In this document: positions 34,185 through 45,590 of the stretch, in pieces
How positions within the stretch are numbered: position 1 is the stretch's first letter
Layout: every line of letters starts with the position of its first letter
Source: Argopecten irradians
Taxonomy: Eukaryota > Mollusca > Bivalvia > Pectinida > Pectinidae
Direction: 5' to 3'
Length of the DNA: 64,000 bases
NCBI RefSeq assembly: GCF_041381155.1
Contig: NC_091145.1
Span: 41,815,697-41,879,696, forward strand
Program-made: the position numbers and the translations under genes
The notes under the pieces: generated by a model
What the model was told of the DNA's origin: nothing
Databases searched by the model: none
Seen by the model: only the letters and a program-made list of their open reading frames with translations

Positions 34185-36190
34185 GTTATCACGAAAAGTT
34201 GATGGCACTATAGGCGGCTACAATTAATATATTTGTATTTATTTATGTATCTATTATACTGTTATCAGTAAATTAAGAAACTTATCAAATGATACCAATA
34301 ATTAGCGGTTTTGATTTCTCGTATTTCACTTTCTGTGTATTCAGTCATACTGTAAATTTCAATGAGATTGAGGTCAAAGAAAATTTACGGTGTCAAAAAT
34401 CAACATTATTTATATGGATAGCATTACATGATCCGTACATTTTAACTAGTCTAGAATGAAATTTCAAAACAAACGGCAAATTCTATATCATCTTTCATTA
34501 AAGTCCTAATTTGTTTGGCAGGAATGTTAATAATATATTCTGTAAGGATGTTTCTTTTTGGGTTTTCAAATAAACATTATCAGCATCTTTATCAAATTGC
34601 TGAATACAAGTTAATCTATTGTTTGTGGATTTTATTTATACAAGGATTTTAAGAAATTACCTATTTGGCATTTATTTTGGAAATATGTTTGTCTTCGCTT
34701 TAAACAGGCCCAAATTTTTACCATCTCAACCATTTTCTACTAATTATGACTGCGATAGCAGTTTTAGTTGTATGTTTACTGGGTTCATTATAATTGAAAC
34801 ATTTGGCATTAATGTGAGAAATCAATATTATTTTTGTAACATTGTAATTTAATCTGAGAACTTCTTTTTTATTCCAAACTATTGAAATATACATATTTAA
34901 GTTTGGAAAAAAATAAACATATGGGCCAGCATTTGTATTTTGACATTTTCCTCCTTAATATTAAAAATATTTTCATAGCTTTCACAATGAAAGTTTAAAT
35001 TTTTGAGAAAAAAAACCTTCTGAAATGGTGTTTTTTCTAGCTATTTCACAGAAAGTACCGAAGAGATTTTTCTCAATTTTCATACATAGCTTCCTCTCGG
35101 AAAATATTTATGCTTATTGCATTATGTGGCCAATTCGTCAACAGGATGGCCGACAGGCAATCATCTTTGATTCTTGAAGTGCATTGCAGTTATTTTTCAG
35201 GAAGTACTGAAGGGAGTTTACTCAAAGTTCATATGTATATGGTCTACAAAAGTCATTGATTTTTTGGTATTTTCTAAGAAATATTGATAAAAACTGTGAT
35301 ACAAATCTCGACCATTTGAATCCGGATCATCCCCAAGATTTAATATGCATAACTAGGTGGATACCAATAGCCCCCAAACATATTAAAAGGAAAATGTATA
35401 TACCATCGGATCCTACAGCTTTCCAACTTAGACTTCACCTCAGAAAAATGAAATGTTGATAACGGACAAAGGGAGGTTATCTTAACTGAATTTATGTGGA
35501 ACGAAATAGTAAATGACTTTTACACAACTCAAAACAAATAACATAATTTATGATGTTTAAACTTTCACATTCTGTTAAAATAACTGAATGAAGTCTTTCA
35601 TGAAATATTTGTCTCGTGGAACGATCAGTTGAAATACTAGTTATATACATACAGGCATAGATATTGTGTTTAAATGCGACCAGAGAAAATTTATACTGAA
35701 AACAAGTTATACTATTATCTAAGACAATCGTTTATATTATAAAATAGTAATACACCAACCTTGTGCAGTATAAGTCGCTGACAATGACGCCGAGAGAGAA
35801 ATAAACAGAAAGTAGGACTCTGTTTGGCAACGAGGAAGTGAATTGAGTGACATAACACGACAGCTTACAAAGTAAGTCGATAACGATCATAATCGAATAC
35901 ACTTTTATATGTCAGGTAAAGACAGTGTGTATAACCGGTTGTGTATACCGATAGTTAACCACAAAAACCAAATTTAAATAGCCCTACTTACCTATTTAAA
36001 TGTCTACGTTTTCGAAACTGTCAATTGTTTGTTCCATTAATGTACAAAACTAAAAGAATGAAAATAAACATGTTTTTTTTTTTATTCAGTCACTTTTCAA
36101 GAAAATTGAACCACAATTTTTCAAGAAATGGCATTTTAAGCACTAAAAATATTTAAGGATTAACCTCTTACTTTGCTTAGAGATGATAAA
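34185..36190. other. upstream flank of CARD gene A
   Basis: This must contain the 5' untranslated region and promoter of gene A, but no further exon can be defended. It contains copy 2 of the dispersed repeat (34625-35110) and otherwise AT-rich unassigned DNA. A plus-strand frame at 35256-35459 encodes a plausible-looking but unrecognised 67-residue peptide, which I do not call a gene. Confidence 0.4.
34625..35110 (+). repeat. interspersed repeat, copy 2
   Basis: Shares ordered blocks with 2545-3000 in the same orientation: ATTTTAAGAAAT, TTTGGCAT, CTTCGCTTTAAACAGGCC, TTTACTGGGTTCATTATAAT and GGCATTAATGTGAG. Divergence is substantial, so both copies are old. Confidence 0.55.
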
Positions 36191-36228
36191 CCCTATTGAG
36201 CACGAGGTAAATTGCGTAAACGCGATAT

Positions 36229-38690
36229 GGGATAAATCACCTTAGGCCATCGATCGATAAAGATGTTTCTGACTTTATAAATCATGTTAGGCCCTCGATC
36301 GATATATATGTTTCTGACGTTATAAATCATCTTAGGCCATCGATCGATAAAGATGTTTCTGACGTTATAAATCATGTTAGGCCATCGATCGATATAGATG
36401 TTTCTGACGTTATAAATCATCTTAGGCCATCGATCGATATAGATGTTTCTGACGTTATAAATCATCTTAGGCCATCGATCGATATAGATGTTTCTGACGT
36501 TATAAATCATGTTAGGCCATCGATCGATGTAGATGTTTCTGACGTTATAACTCATCTAACTCATCTAAGGCTATCGATCAATAAAGATGTTTCTGACGTT
36601 ATATATCATCTTAGGCCATCGATCGATATAGATGTTTCTGACGTTATAAATCATCTTAGGCCATCGATCGATATAGATGTTTCTGACGTTATAACTCATC
36701 TTAGGCCATCGATCAATAAAGATGTTTCTGACGTTATAAATCATCTTAGGCCATCGATCGATATAGATGTTTCTGACGTTATAACTCATCTTAGGCCATC
36801 GATCAATATAGGTGTTTCTGACGTTATAAATCATCTTAGGCCATCGATCGATATAGATGTTTTGACGTTATATCATGTTAGGCCATCGATCGATGTAGAT
36901 GTTTCTGACGTTATAAATCATCTTAGGCCATCGATCGATATAGGTGGTTTCTGACGTTATAAATCATCTTAGGCCATCGATCAATATAGATGTTTCTGAC
37001 GTTATAAATCATCTTAGGCCATCGATCAATATAGGTGTTTCTGACGTTATAAATCATCTTAGGCCATCGATCGATATAGATTTTTCTGACGTTATAACTC
37101 ATTTTAGGCCATCGATCGATATAGGTGTTTCTGACGTTATAAATCATCTTAGGCCATCGATCGATATAGGTGTTTCTGACGTTATAAATCATCTTAGGCC
37201 ATCGATCAATATAGATGTTTCTGACGTTATAAATCATCTTAGGCCATCGATCGATATAGGTGTTTCGGACGTTATAAATCATCTTAGGCCATCGATCAAT
37301 ATAGATGTTTCTGACGTTATAAATCATCTTAGGCCATCGATCAATATAGGTGTTTCTGACGTTATAAATCATCTTAGGCCATCGATCGATATAGGTGTTT
37401 CTGACGTTATAAATCATTTTAGGCTATCGATCATCGATCGATATAGATGTTTCTGACGTTATAAATCATCTTAGGCCATCGATCGATATAGATGTTTCTG
37501 ACGTTATAAATCATCTTAGGCCATCGATCGATATAGATGTTTCTGACGTTATAAATCATCTTAGGCCATCGATCGATATAGATGTTTCTGACGTTATAAA
37601 TCATCTTAGGCCATCGATCGATATAGATGTTTCTGACGTTATAAATCATGTTAGGCCATCGATCGATATAGATGTTTCTGACGTTATAAATCATCTTAGG
37701 CCATCGATCGATATAGATGTTTCTGACGTTATAAATCATCTTAGGCCATCGATCGATATAGATGTTTCTGACGTTATAAATCATCTTAGGCCATCGATCG
37801 ATGTAGATGTTTCTGACGTTATAAATCATCTTAGGCCATCGATCGATATAGATGTTTCTGACGTTATAAATCATCTTAGGCCATCGATCGATATAGGTGT
37901 TTTCTGACGTTATAAATCATCTTAGGCCATCGATCAATAAAGATGTTTCTGACGTTATAAATCATGTTAGGCCATCGATCGATATAGATGTTTCTGACGT
38001 TATAAATCATCTTAGGCCATCGATCAATAAAGATGTTTCTGACGTTATAAATCATCTTAGGCCATCGATCGATATAGATGTTTCTGACGTTATAAATCAT
38101 CTTAGGCCATCGATCAATAAAGATGTTTCTGACGTTATAAATCATGTTAGGCCATCGATCGATATAGGTGTTTCTGACGTTATAAATCATCTTAGGCCAT
38201 CGATCAATAAAGATGTTTCTGACGTTATAAATCATGTTAGGCCATCGATCGATATAGGTGTTTCTGACGTTATAAATCATCTTAGGCCATCGATCAATAA
38301 AGATGTTTCTGACGTTATAAATCATGTTAGGCCATCGATCGATATAGATGTTTCTGACGTTATAACTCATCTTAGGCCATCGATCGATGTAGATGTTTCT
38401 AACGTTATAAATCATGTTAGGCCATCGATCGATATAGATGTTTCTGACGTTATAAATCATCTTAGGCCTCATCGATCGATATAGATGTTTCTGACGTTAT
38501 AAATCATGTTAGGCCATCGATCGATATAGATGTTTCTGACGTTATAAATCATCTTAGGCCATCGATCGATATAGATGTTTCTGACGTTATAAATCATCTT
38601 AGGCCATCGATCGATATAGATGTTTCTGACGTTATAAATCATGTTAGGCCATCGATCGATATAGATGTTTCTGACGTTATAAATCAAAAC
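36229..38690. repeat. 45-bp minisatellite, about 54 copies
   Basis: The unit is GACGTTATAAATCATCTTAG followed by GCCATCGATCGATATAGATG and TTTCT. It lies between the two CARD genes. Variants at three positions (CTTAG/GTTAG, GATCGAT/GATCAAT, ATAGATG/AAAGATG) recur in alternating order, especially at 37900-38350, which suggests a two-unit higher-order repeat of 90 bp. Forty-five is a multiple of three, so both strands stay open for up to about 200 codons. These frames have no other coding signs. Confidence 0.95.
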
Positions 38691-39421
38691 AAGGATAACA
38701 CTGTAGATTACAGATTTTATTGAATAATTAACATATTTATTATCTAAGACAATGATATAGTCACGAACATTTGATCCTTGAAACCTCTTTAAAATTCAAT
38801 ATTCTGTTGGAGTGTTTTTTAAACAAAATTGCGGTAAGTTTTTCACATAGGAAAAGTTTGATACGAATTTTCTTTTCTTTTGATGTTATCGCATAATGCT
38901 TAAACATAATTAAAACTAGAGCAACTCTATAACTTAATTTACCAACTGATGACAACATTCAGTATACACTCCAAATTGATCCTACATACAACATGCTTTT
39001 AATAATAAGTTCATAGGAGCAGTTTCCACACATTATTTTCACAAACGACATCCTTAAAGATAAACTACACTAAAAAGAACAATTTGCATTCAAATGCATT
39101 TATGTTTTGCTAGTGCAGAAAGATTTATCTTTCTTCTCTTATAAGCCACATGAATTCTAAGTGCATTTATGTATCTACATTTGCTTTAAACTAGAGACAA
39201 AAAACAAATTAATAACACCAACAAAACTTTTCCAAATTGTAAACAATAAGCAAAAAATGGAGTTACCAAAATTGTAAACAATAAGCAGAAAAAGTTTTAC
39301 CAAACTGTAAACCTCATTGTCCATAAAGCGATCGCCGAGTTTCGCTCAGATATAATAGATATATCGTATATACAATGTTTATAGCTAACTTTCTGTGAAA
39401 GACTCTTCACTTTTTCTATGT
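38691..39421. other. 3' flank of CARD gene B
   Basis: AT-rich and without a recognisable gene. It includes two near-identical short stretches (ACCAAATTGTAAACAATAAG type) near 39225-39310, close to where an alternative reading of gene B's last exon would end. Confidence 0.4.
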
Positions 39422-42400
39422 TCACCTCCTGCGATTTCTCACATTCTCTAATGTCTGGGCTAATCTGTTTATGAAAACAAACATATTTCCATTAATATTT
39501 TTATAATGTATATCTGAATATAAATAATTTAAAAGTAAGTAATTTTAATCTTTCTTTTATCAAATGTATGTACTACTCAGATACTCTTCTCTTATATGAT
39601 TTGATTTCTTAAAAAAGTACATATTAACTTACTTTGGATTCAAGGGAGTTGTAAACCTGGAAAACAAAAAATGTATATCTTATACAGTACCAATGATATC
39701 AAGTGCATGTTAAATACAGCATACTAATTATTGATACTCTAAAACATGGTTTATATTGTTGGACAAAATGGAAGAGTAATAAGTACTTACGGATTTTTTA
39801 TCAACTTCGGGGCACTGAAATGAAAAAAAACATATTCGTATCATTATTTTAGCGGTAGGTTTAGTGTCCATACACCAGACTGATTAGAGGAAACAAATTC
39901 AGTGTAACATCATTGTATAATGAAATACATGAAATGATGGAAAAGATCCTAAAAATCAAAATATTTTTTCAAGGACTATCCTATAGGTAAGCGGAATACA
40001 TATCTTTTCCGTCCATTACTATGGAATTTCACCCTTTTGAATTATTACGCTCGATTGCGATTAGTTTTATGATATACCGTACGTTCTATTTTTAGATACC
40101 TACCCGTTTTGTGGATATGAATCTAGTGAATCCCGAATGGAACACGCCATACCGGCCGAACCGAAACTGTACAGGCGTACCACTTATAAAGATATTTCAT
40201 TAACAACGAAATGTTTTCGTTGTTGAAAACAAGACTGAGAATATTTCATCTTATGAAATTACATAGACTAATTATTTCAAATTATGCCGAAACTATTAAT
40301 GTATTGCTTTTATATTGATTGTATCGGGAACTTAGAAAATACTTTCATATTCTATATTCGAAGGGTATCTGTCATATGTGCGCCGCCATCATGAGACTAT
40401 TCCAAACGCGTTCTTTTAGGCGGTGCCGTATGTAAACACACGGATAGAGTCATTCCACATTATTCAGAATGAGTATTTCTGTCCGCGTGTTCATCCAAAT
40501 GTTGTCAGTATAATGTGACTAGGTATTGTTTGCTTTTCGCTGTCTCCCCTACCACAAATCTATAAGATAACACTACATGTTTCAGTCGACGTCTGATTCC
40601 TGTCGTCAGGAAATACGTGTACTAAGAAGAGCATATCACCACTCTTTAAAGTTAATAAGTTGGAGGTAGCCTTCTATATTTACCTCAAAACACACTTATT
40701 GTAGTCAATATACTCAAACTTGATACGTACCTGTTCTGGTTTTGGGCGTTTTTGTCTTGCTTTATTTGGTTCCGCAGGTACAAATTTTCTGACTTTACTC
40801 TCTTCAATGAATCAGTATACTCTCGCTTAGCCTTGATTAATTCCGCTTTTAGTTCATCTCTCTGTCTCTGAATTTCTTGGATTTTATCGTGAGCATTTTT
40901 TGTTTCTTTCTTCATTTTTGCACGTTCCTGATCAAGCCTGTGTTGTGATTCTTTAAGTTGTGATTCCAGTTTTTCTATTCTGGCTTCAGTCTCTTTCTGC
41001 TGATCATCGCTTTGTTTTAATTTTGAGAATTCCGCTCTAATAATATCGGCATTGTGTCTCTGTAATTCCTGTGTTTGTCTTGCAATTTGTTCCGACTGAT
41101 GCTGTTTCAGTAATTCGAATTGTTTCGTCATAGTGTCAGTTTGTTGTTGTTGAAGTTCAGCTTTCATTTCTTCCATGAACTGTTTTCTGGTGGCATTTTC
41201 TCTTTCGGAGTGAGTGGTGTCACTTAGTTGTCTGTGCATGTGGAAATGTCCACTGTCATTCCTACGCAGAGGTGTTCCGGATGTTTTAGGGCGACGGTCA
41301 TCTAACGACGAATCCAACAGCTATGTAAACAAAAATGGGTGGAATTAAAAATACAAACTTGAGGCCCAAATATTTTATAACAGTGATGGAGAGTCAAGCA
41401 TTGGCATAAACTAACGAAGTGAGCTAGAAGAAATCAGGTATGTGTTTCAAAGGAAGAGAATTATTATGGATATAAATTGAATCTATATCTTTGTTACAGC
41501 TATATTCAAGTTTACTTACGTTAGAAGCGTCTGCGGCTTGAGCTGTTAAATAGATAAAAATATATACAAATAATAACGTTGGCAATGATTTTAAACACTT
41601 TCTTTAACAATGAGACGACACTACGATGGCATCCATTCGAGTGCCACATCAAAATCTCATTCATAGCTTATAAATTTCCAATAAGTTACCATTAGCTCAC
41701 ACTGATTGGAATGGTACAGGTAATCACATTGACAATCACAGGTTACGTATTGCAGTTAACTTTACGATGGACACGTAAGTAAACAATTAATTATAGCGAT
41801 ATCAGTGGTAACATACAAATAGTTACATTTAAACATTTAAAAATGGAACACAATCCGGCATGTGTTATATTTAAGATCCATAATTTTAGCAGTTGCCGCT
41901 CTTCTCTCAGAATTATATTGTTCTTGATGTAGGCAATGAAGCATTGAACGTCTTTCAGTTGTCATTCATAGCCCAAATTGCATGAAGCGCGCTAGCTGTT
42001 AAAAATTGCCTCTGTTCAGTTGGCATTCATATAGGCTATGAATGACAGCTGAAAGACGTTCAATGTTTATGTTTACATTTGGTTACAGTCTTATAACGAA
42101 ATCCCAACGGATTTTCATCTATAATGAATAAATATTTCGTTATCGTCAAGGATGGAACAGCCATTTTCCGTGATCGCTGACAATTGTGACGTAACAATTA
42201 TAATGACGTCATGATAAGCGACTGCGGTTCATAGACTATATGAATGCAAACTGCGCTTGGTAAGGTTACATAGTGAGACTGCAGTGAAAATGTAAATATT
42301 CACACATAAAAGAGTAGACAATAATTGAAAAAAAATATGGATATAAATAATTCCCACATAGTGAACACTTTTAGAAGCACACATTATTGCACCAACCCAA

Positions 42401-42880
42401 TCTTTGCACGAATGTATATACCAGATAGTCACTAATTATTTTTAATTGATTAATATTGTTTTAGCCATTTAAATTTAAAATTATATTGCTTATTAAATAT
42501 TCTGGGAACACATCTGTACTCGCTTAAGATTAAATTCAAATGAGACTTAGCATTAACGGATATGAAATCTAAACAGTGTTAGTAGTACCTTCTTGTAGTG
42601 CCTCGACAATGAAATCATATCCATTGTTAACTAGAATGTCCATGAACTCGTCCAGTTGCTGTTGAGGTTTTCTAAAGATAAGATAGAGTAAAGCTTCCGC
42701 TTGCTGACTCTCGTTATCCTTCTTCAATATTTCTCGACTCGCATCAATAGTTATTAGGCATTTCTCTATCATAGTATCCAGAATGTCTCTAACATGGATC
42801 TGCTTCAGCAGTTTCCAGTTCTTCTGCATGACACTCGTTGTTATTTTCATTTCCGTCAGATCTTTTTGTTGACTCGCCAT
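39422..42880 (-). CDS. CARD plus coiled-coil protein B, paralogue of A
   Basis: Same plan as gene A. Exons, high to low: 42880-42589 (292 nt, CARD), 41542-41520 (23 nt linker), 41320-40731 (590 nt coiled coil), then candidate short exons 39814-39791 (24 nt), 39656-39633 (24 nt) and a last exon 39464-39422. The first two exons match gene A in both length and phase. CARD phrases are NWKLLKQIHVRDILDTMIEK, QAEALLYLIFR and DEFMDILVNNGYDFIVEAL. The coiled coil is long and Q/K/E-rich, preceded by a basic/Ser segment (DDRRPKTSGTPLRRNDSG). Joined, the frame is 996 nt (331 aa). The three tail exons rest on splice sites and phase alone. Read one base out of phase they give a longer protein-like tail, so the C-terminus is uncertain. 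Role inferred as a CARD adaptor. Confidence 0.75.
41942..42065. mobile_element. fold-back (MITE-like) palindrome in gene B intron 1
   Basis: Arms at 41942-41973 and 42034-42065 (CATTGAACGTCTTTCAG... and its complement) match at 31 of 32 positions by eye, around a 60-bp loop. It is immediately followed by TGACGTAA and TGACGTCA sites near 42187-42211, a pairing also seen at 10838-11120. Confidence 0.7.
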
Positions 42881-43985
42881 TTTGCTTTGGTTCTAAAATG
42901 TCTTTGGTCAATAGTTTCCTCCGAAATATAGACCTTTCTAAAGACTTACAATTACTCTGAAATGATCAATTATACATAATTATATCTCTTGTATGTCTAA
43001 GACAAATTTTACATTTGTAGGTTAAAACCAGTTTTCCATATACTTGTAATTTTTCCTTTTTAACTGATTAAGCTATTGACTTTTTAAATAGGTTGATAAC
43101 AAAAATATGTTTAACCGTTAGAACCTTCACTAAACTGTTCCTCAAATTTACTTGCTCGTTACAAAATATTTAACAACAAGAAGTCAATATCTAAATTACA
43201 GACTTGGTAAGAACATATCAATTCTAAAGTTTATACCAACCTTTTACAATGTAATTATTCCATGTTATTAGCTGACTGTTAAGTCCTTTACTGTGCTAAT
43301 TTTACATTCTTACCCATATACAATAATATATACCCCGGATTCAGTGTCATTAGTTGGATCGTAACCAGATACATTGTGAACTAATTATCGGTAGATATTA
43401 GGTTTTATTGCCCTGATAGCGATCTGTGATATGTACTCGGATTTATGCCATTGGCATTCATTAAACATTTACTTCATTTAACTGTTAAAATGTCGACCAC
43501 GTGTTAATATGATAGCAGAGCAGATCTGTTATCGGTGTCTTTTATACTGATATGACAATGCAATAATCTGACATTGTAAATTAATAGTTCTATGTCATAT
43601 TTGTGTCCTCTTCCTGTAAAGGTTCGCCGAACATGGCCCTATATCTCTGTATGTAGGAAATCCACAGTATATCCAGTTCAATCCCTGGCCTTGAGTAATT
43701 AGGTAATCAGATAGCATTGTAGCAAAGATCGTTAAAGACACTCCGGTAGTTTCAGTACATGGTCTTAATATTGAAAAGTCATACAAGGCATATCAAATTA
43801 AACCATAATAGATGGATAATTATACTTTAAGAGAAAACATTAATATAGAATAGTTTATTTATTTAAACATACATTTTACTTTATCTAATCTATTTTTATC
43901 GTTTACATAAGAGTAAGAATATAAAACTTGAAAAAAATATGGATCCAAAATAGTGATTCTTAAATCTGTGGCGCGGTTGAAATGA
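42881..43985. other. 5' flank of CARD gene B, source of a segmental duplication
   Basis: AT-rich and without exons I can support. Blocks at 42881-43330 and 43650-43800 recur at 61710-62260 in a changed order. The gene B promoter is expected here but no specific element is evident. Confidence 0.5.
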
Positions 43986-44730
43986 AGAATGTTAAAATAA
44001 TTGTATAGCCTCAACCTTTCATGTGTGGAGTTGTATATGTGAAATAATTGGATAGCCCGACCCTTTCATATGTGGGGTTGTATATGTAAAATAATTTGAT
44101 AGCCCCAATCTTTCATATTTGGTGTTGACTATGTGAAATGATTTGGTATCCCCAACCTTTCATGTGTGGGGTTGTATATGTGAAATAATTTAATAACCCC
44201 ACCCTTTCATCTATGGAGTTTTATATGTTAAACATTTTATGTGTGGAGTTACATACATGAAATGATTTGTTAGCTACGATGGCCCATATCAGCCGACATG
44301 GCAACTGCTTTACTAAACTGTAGTTGTACACGCATTTCAGGTGATTGTCATGGCAACTGCTTTAGTAAAAAGCACTTTCCAACGAGTTTTGTCATTTTAC
44401 TCATTTGGCAACTGCTTTACTAGAGTAACTGTTTTGTCATCCTTACGCGTGGCCTATACCAGCCGTATTGGCGAGTGTCTGGCTTTTGAGACAATTAACA
44501 TTCCACGCCGATATCAAGCCGAGTTTGATGCCGTACAGGTGTGCTGATTAAATGACCTTTGAAACCAAAACGATTGTCATGACAATCACCACAAATGTGT
44601 GTACAACTACAGTTTAGTAAAGCAGTTGCCATGTCGGCTGATATGGGCCATCGTAGTTAGCCCCAGTCTTCACATATGGAGTTGTATACGTTAAATAATT
44701 TGAGATCCAAACTCTTTCATTAGTAAGCAC
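43985..44730. repeat. degenerate 47-bp tandem repeat, split by a MITE
   Basis: About eight units resembling GCCCCAACCTTTCATGTGTG followed by GGGTTGTATATGTGAAATAA and TTTGATA. The array is interrupted at 44273-44660 by an element with long inverted ends. Confidence 0.85.
44273..44661. mobile_element. MITE with ~57-bp near-perfect terminal inverted repeats
   Basis: The left end reads TACGATGGCCCATATCAGCC and continues for about 57 bases to GTTGTACAC. The right end is its reverse complement with no mismatch that I can see. The flanks read GTTAGC on both sides, giving a target duplication of TTAG or GTTAGC depending on where the end is drawn. It sits within one unit of the 47-bp array, and removing it restores the unit. 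Internal copies of ATGGCAACTGCTTTA are present. No coding capacity. Confidence 0.85.
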
Positions 44731-45034
44731 CAACTAATAAGATTTGTGAACGCTTTTTTATATTTACATTTAAGACTTTGTTATCACTTCAAACACGATG
44801 CTACATGATATTCTAGACAAAGGTTTCCTATCCCCCCCAATTATGAAGGTATTTACAGTTGTTTGAAAGAACCAAAATGAAATAATATTTTCGAAAATGC
44901 CAATTATATTTCAAACAAGCTTATATATTGTAAAGTTTTGGCATTATTTCTGGAATAGAAGAATATGCAAACAAGGACCATTCGACCTGCATATATACAT
45001 ATAGATACATTTACAATTGATATTTCCTGATCAC

Positions 45035-45078
45035 GAATAATGTCCAATGCGTTATCACTAGTGTCATATGACTTTATA
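45035..45078. repeat. single outlying unit of the 43-bp satellite
   Basis: One copy (AATGTCCAATGCGTTATCAC... CATATGACTTTAT) cut off from the main array by the palindromic insertion to its right. It shows that the array originally extended left of the insertion. Confidence 0.85.
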
Positions 45079-45590
45079 CAATTATTGCCCTGGCGGTAGG
45101 GAGACATGACGCTTTGTTTACCCAAGGCATGTCATATTTCCAGAGGACGTAGCCCTCGGGAAATATGACATGCCGCGGGTAAACTAAGCGTCACGTCTCC
45201 CTACCGCCAGGGCAATAAATTGTTTATTATACCGAACAAAGTTTTTCTCGCGCTAGAATACAAGTCTAACGTAATGGCTACGTAGACTTTTTAAGTTTTT
45301 TGCCCAAAACACCGTTGCCGTGTTGGGCAAACGTTACAGTTATTGGTAAATAAGAAGTTAGACCTACCGTATCTTTCAGCCCAAATCAATTCCCTTTAGC
45401 ATGTTAAACTGTACATCGAGTGTAATTGTGTTATTTTTATCATAAGAATATTACTTGTTTCGTCGGTCAAAGACAGACGGAAGCGTCGTCTGCCATCCAT
45501 TTTGTTTGTTATCGGAATACCTCGGAGAGTTCCGTTACACGAACGACAACTCTTGCTAAACGTACGAGGGGCTCCTTATGGGGGAAACAT
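45079..45590. mobile_element. palindromic insertion with ~63-bp hairpin arms
   Basis: The left arm from 45079 (CAATTATTGCCCTGGCGGTA...) and the right arm ending at 45223 pair over about 63 bases with a few mismatches. A second, shorter palindrome (TTGCCCAA...TTGGGCAA) lies near 45300-45330. The whole block separates one 43-bp unit from the rest of the array, so it is an insertion. No coding capacity. Confidence 0.65.

Noticed and set aside
34185-34208. Earlier non-ATG start for CARD gene A
   Set aside because: The upstream extension begins at GTG. The ATG at 34184 gives the same 292-nt exon length and phase as the paralogue.
35256-35459. 67-codon frame upstream of CARD gene A
   Set aside because: Composition looks protein-like, but there are no splice signals linking it to a gene and no recognisable family; too short to support.
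36193-38687. Repeat proteins of 15-residue units on both strands
   Set aside because: A 45-bp period keeps several frames open at once. There is no start context, splice structure or codon bias favouring one strand.
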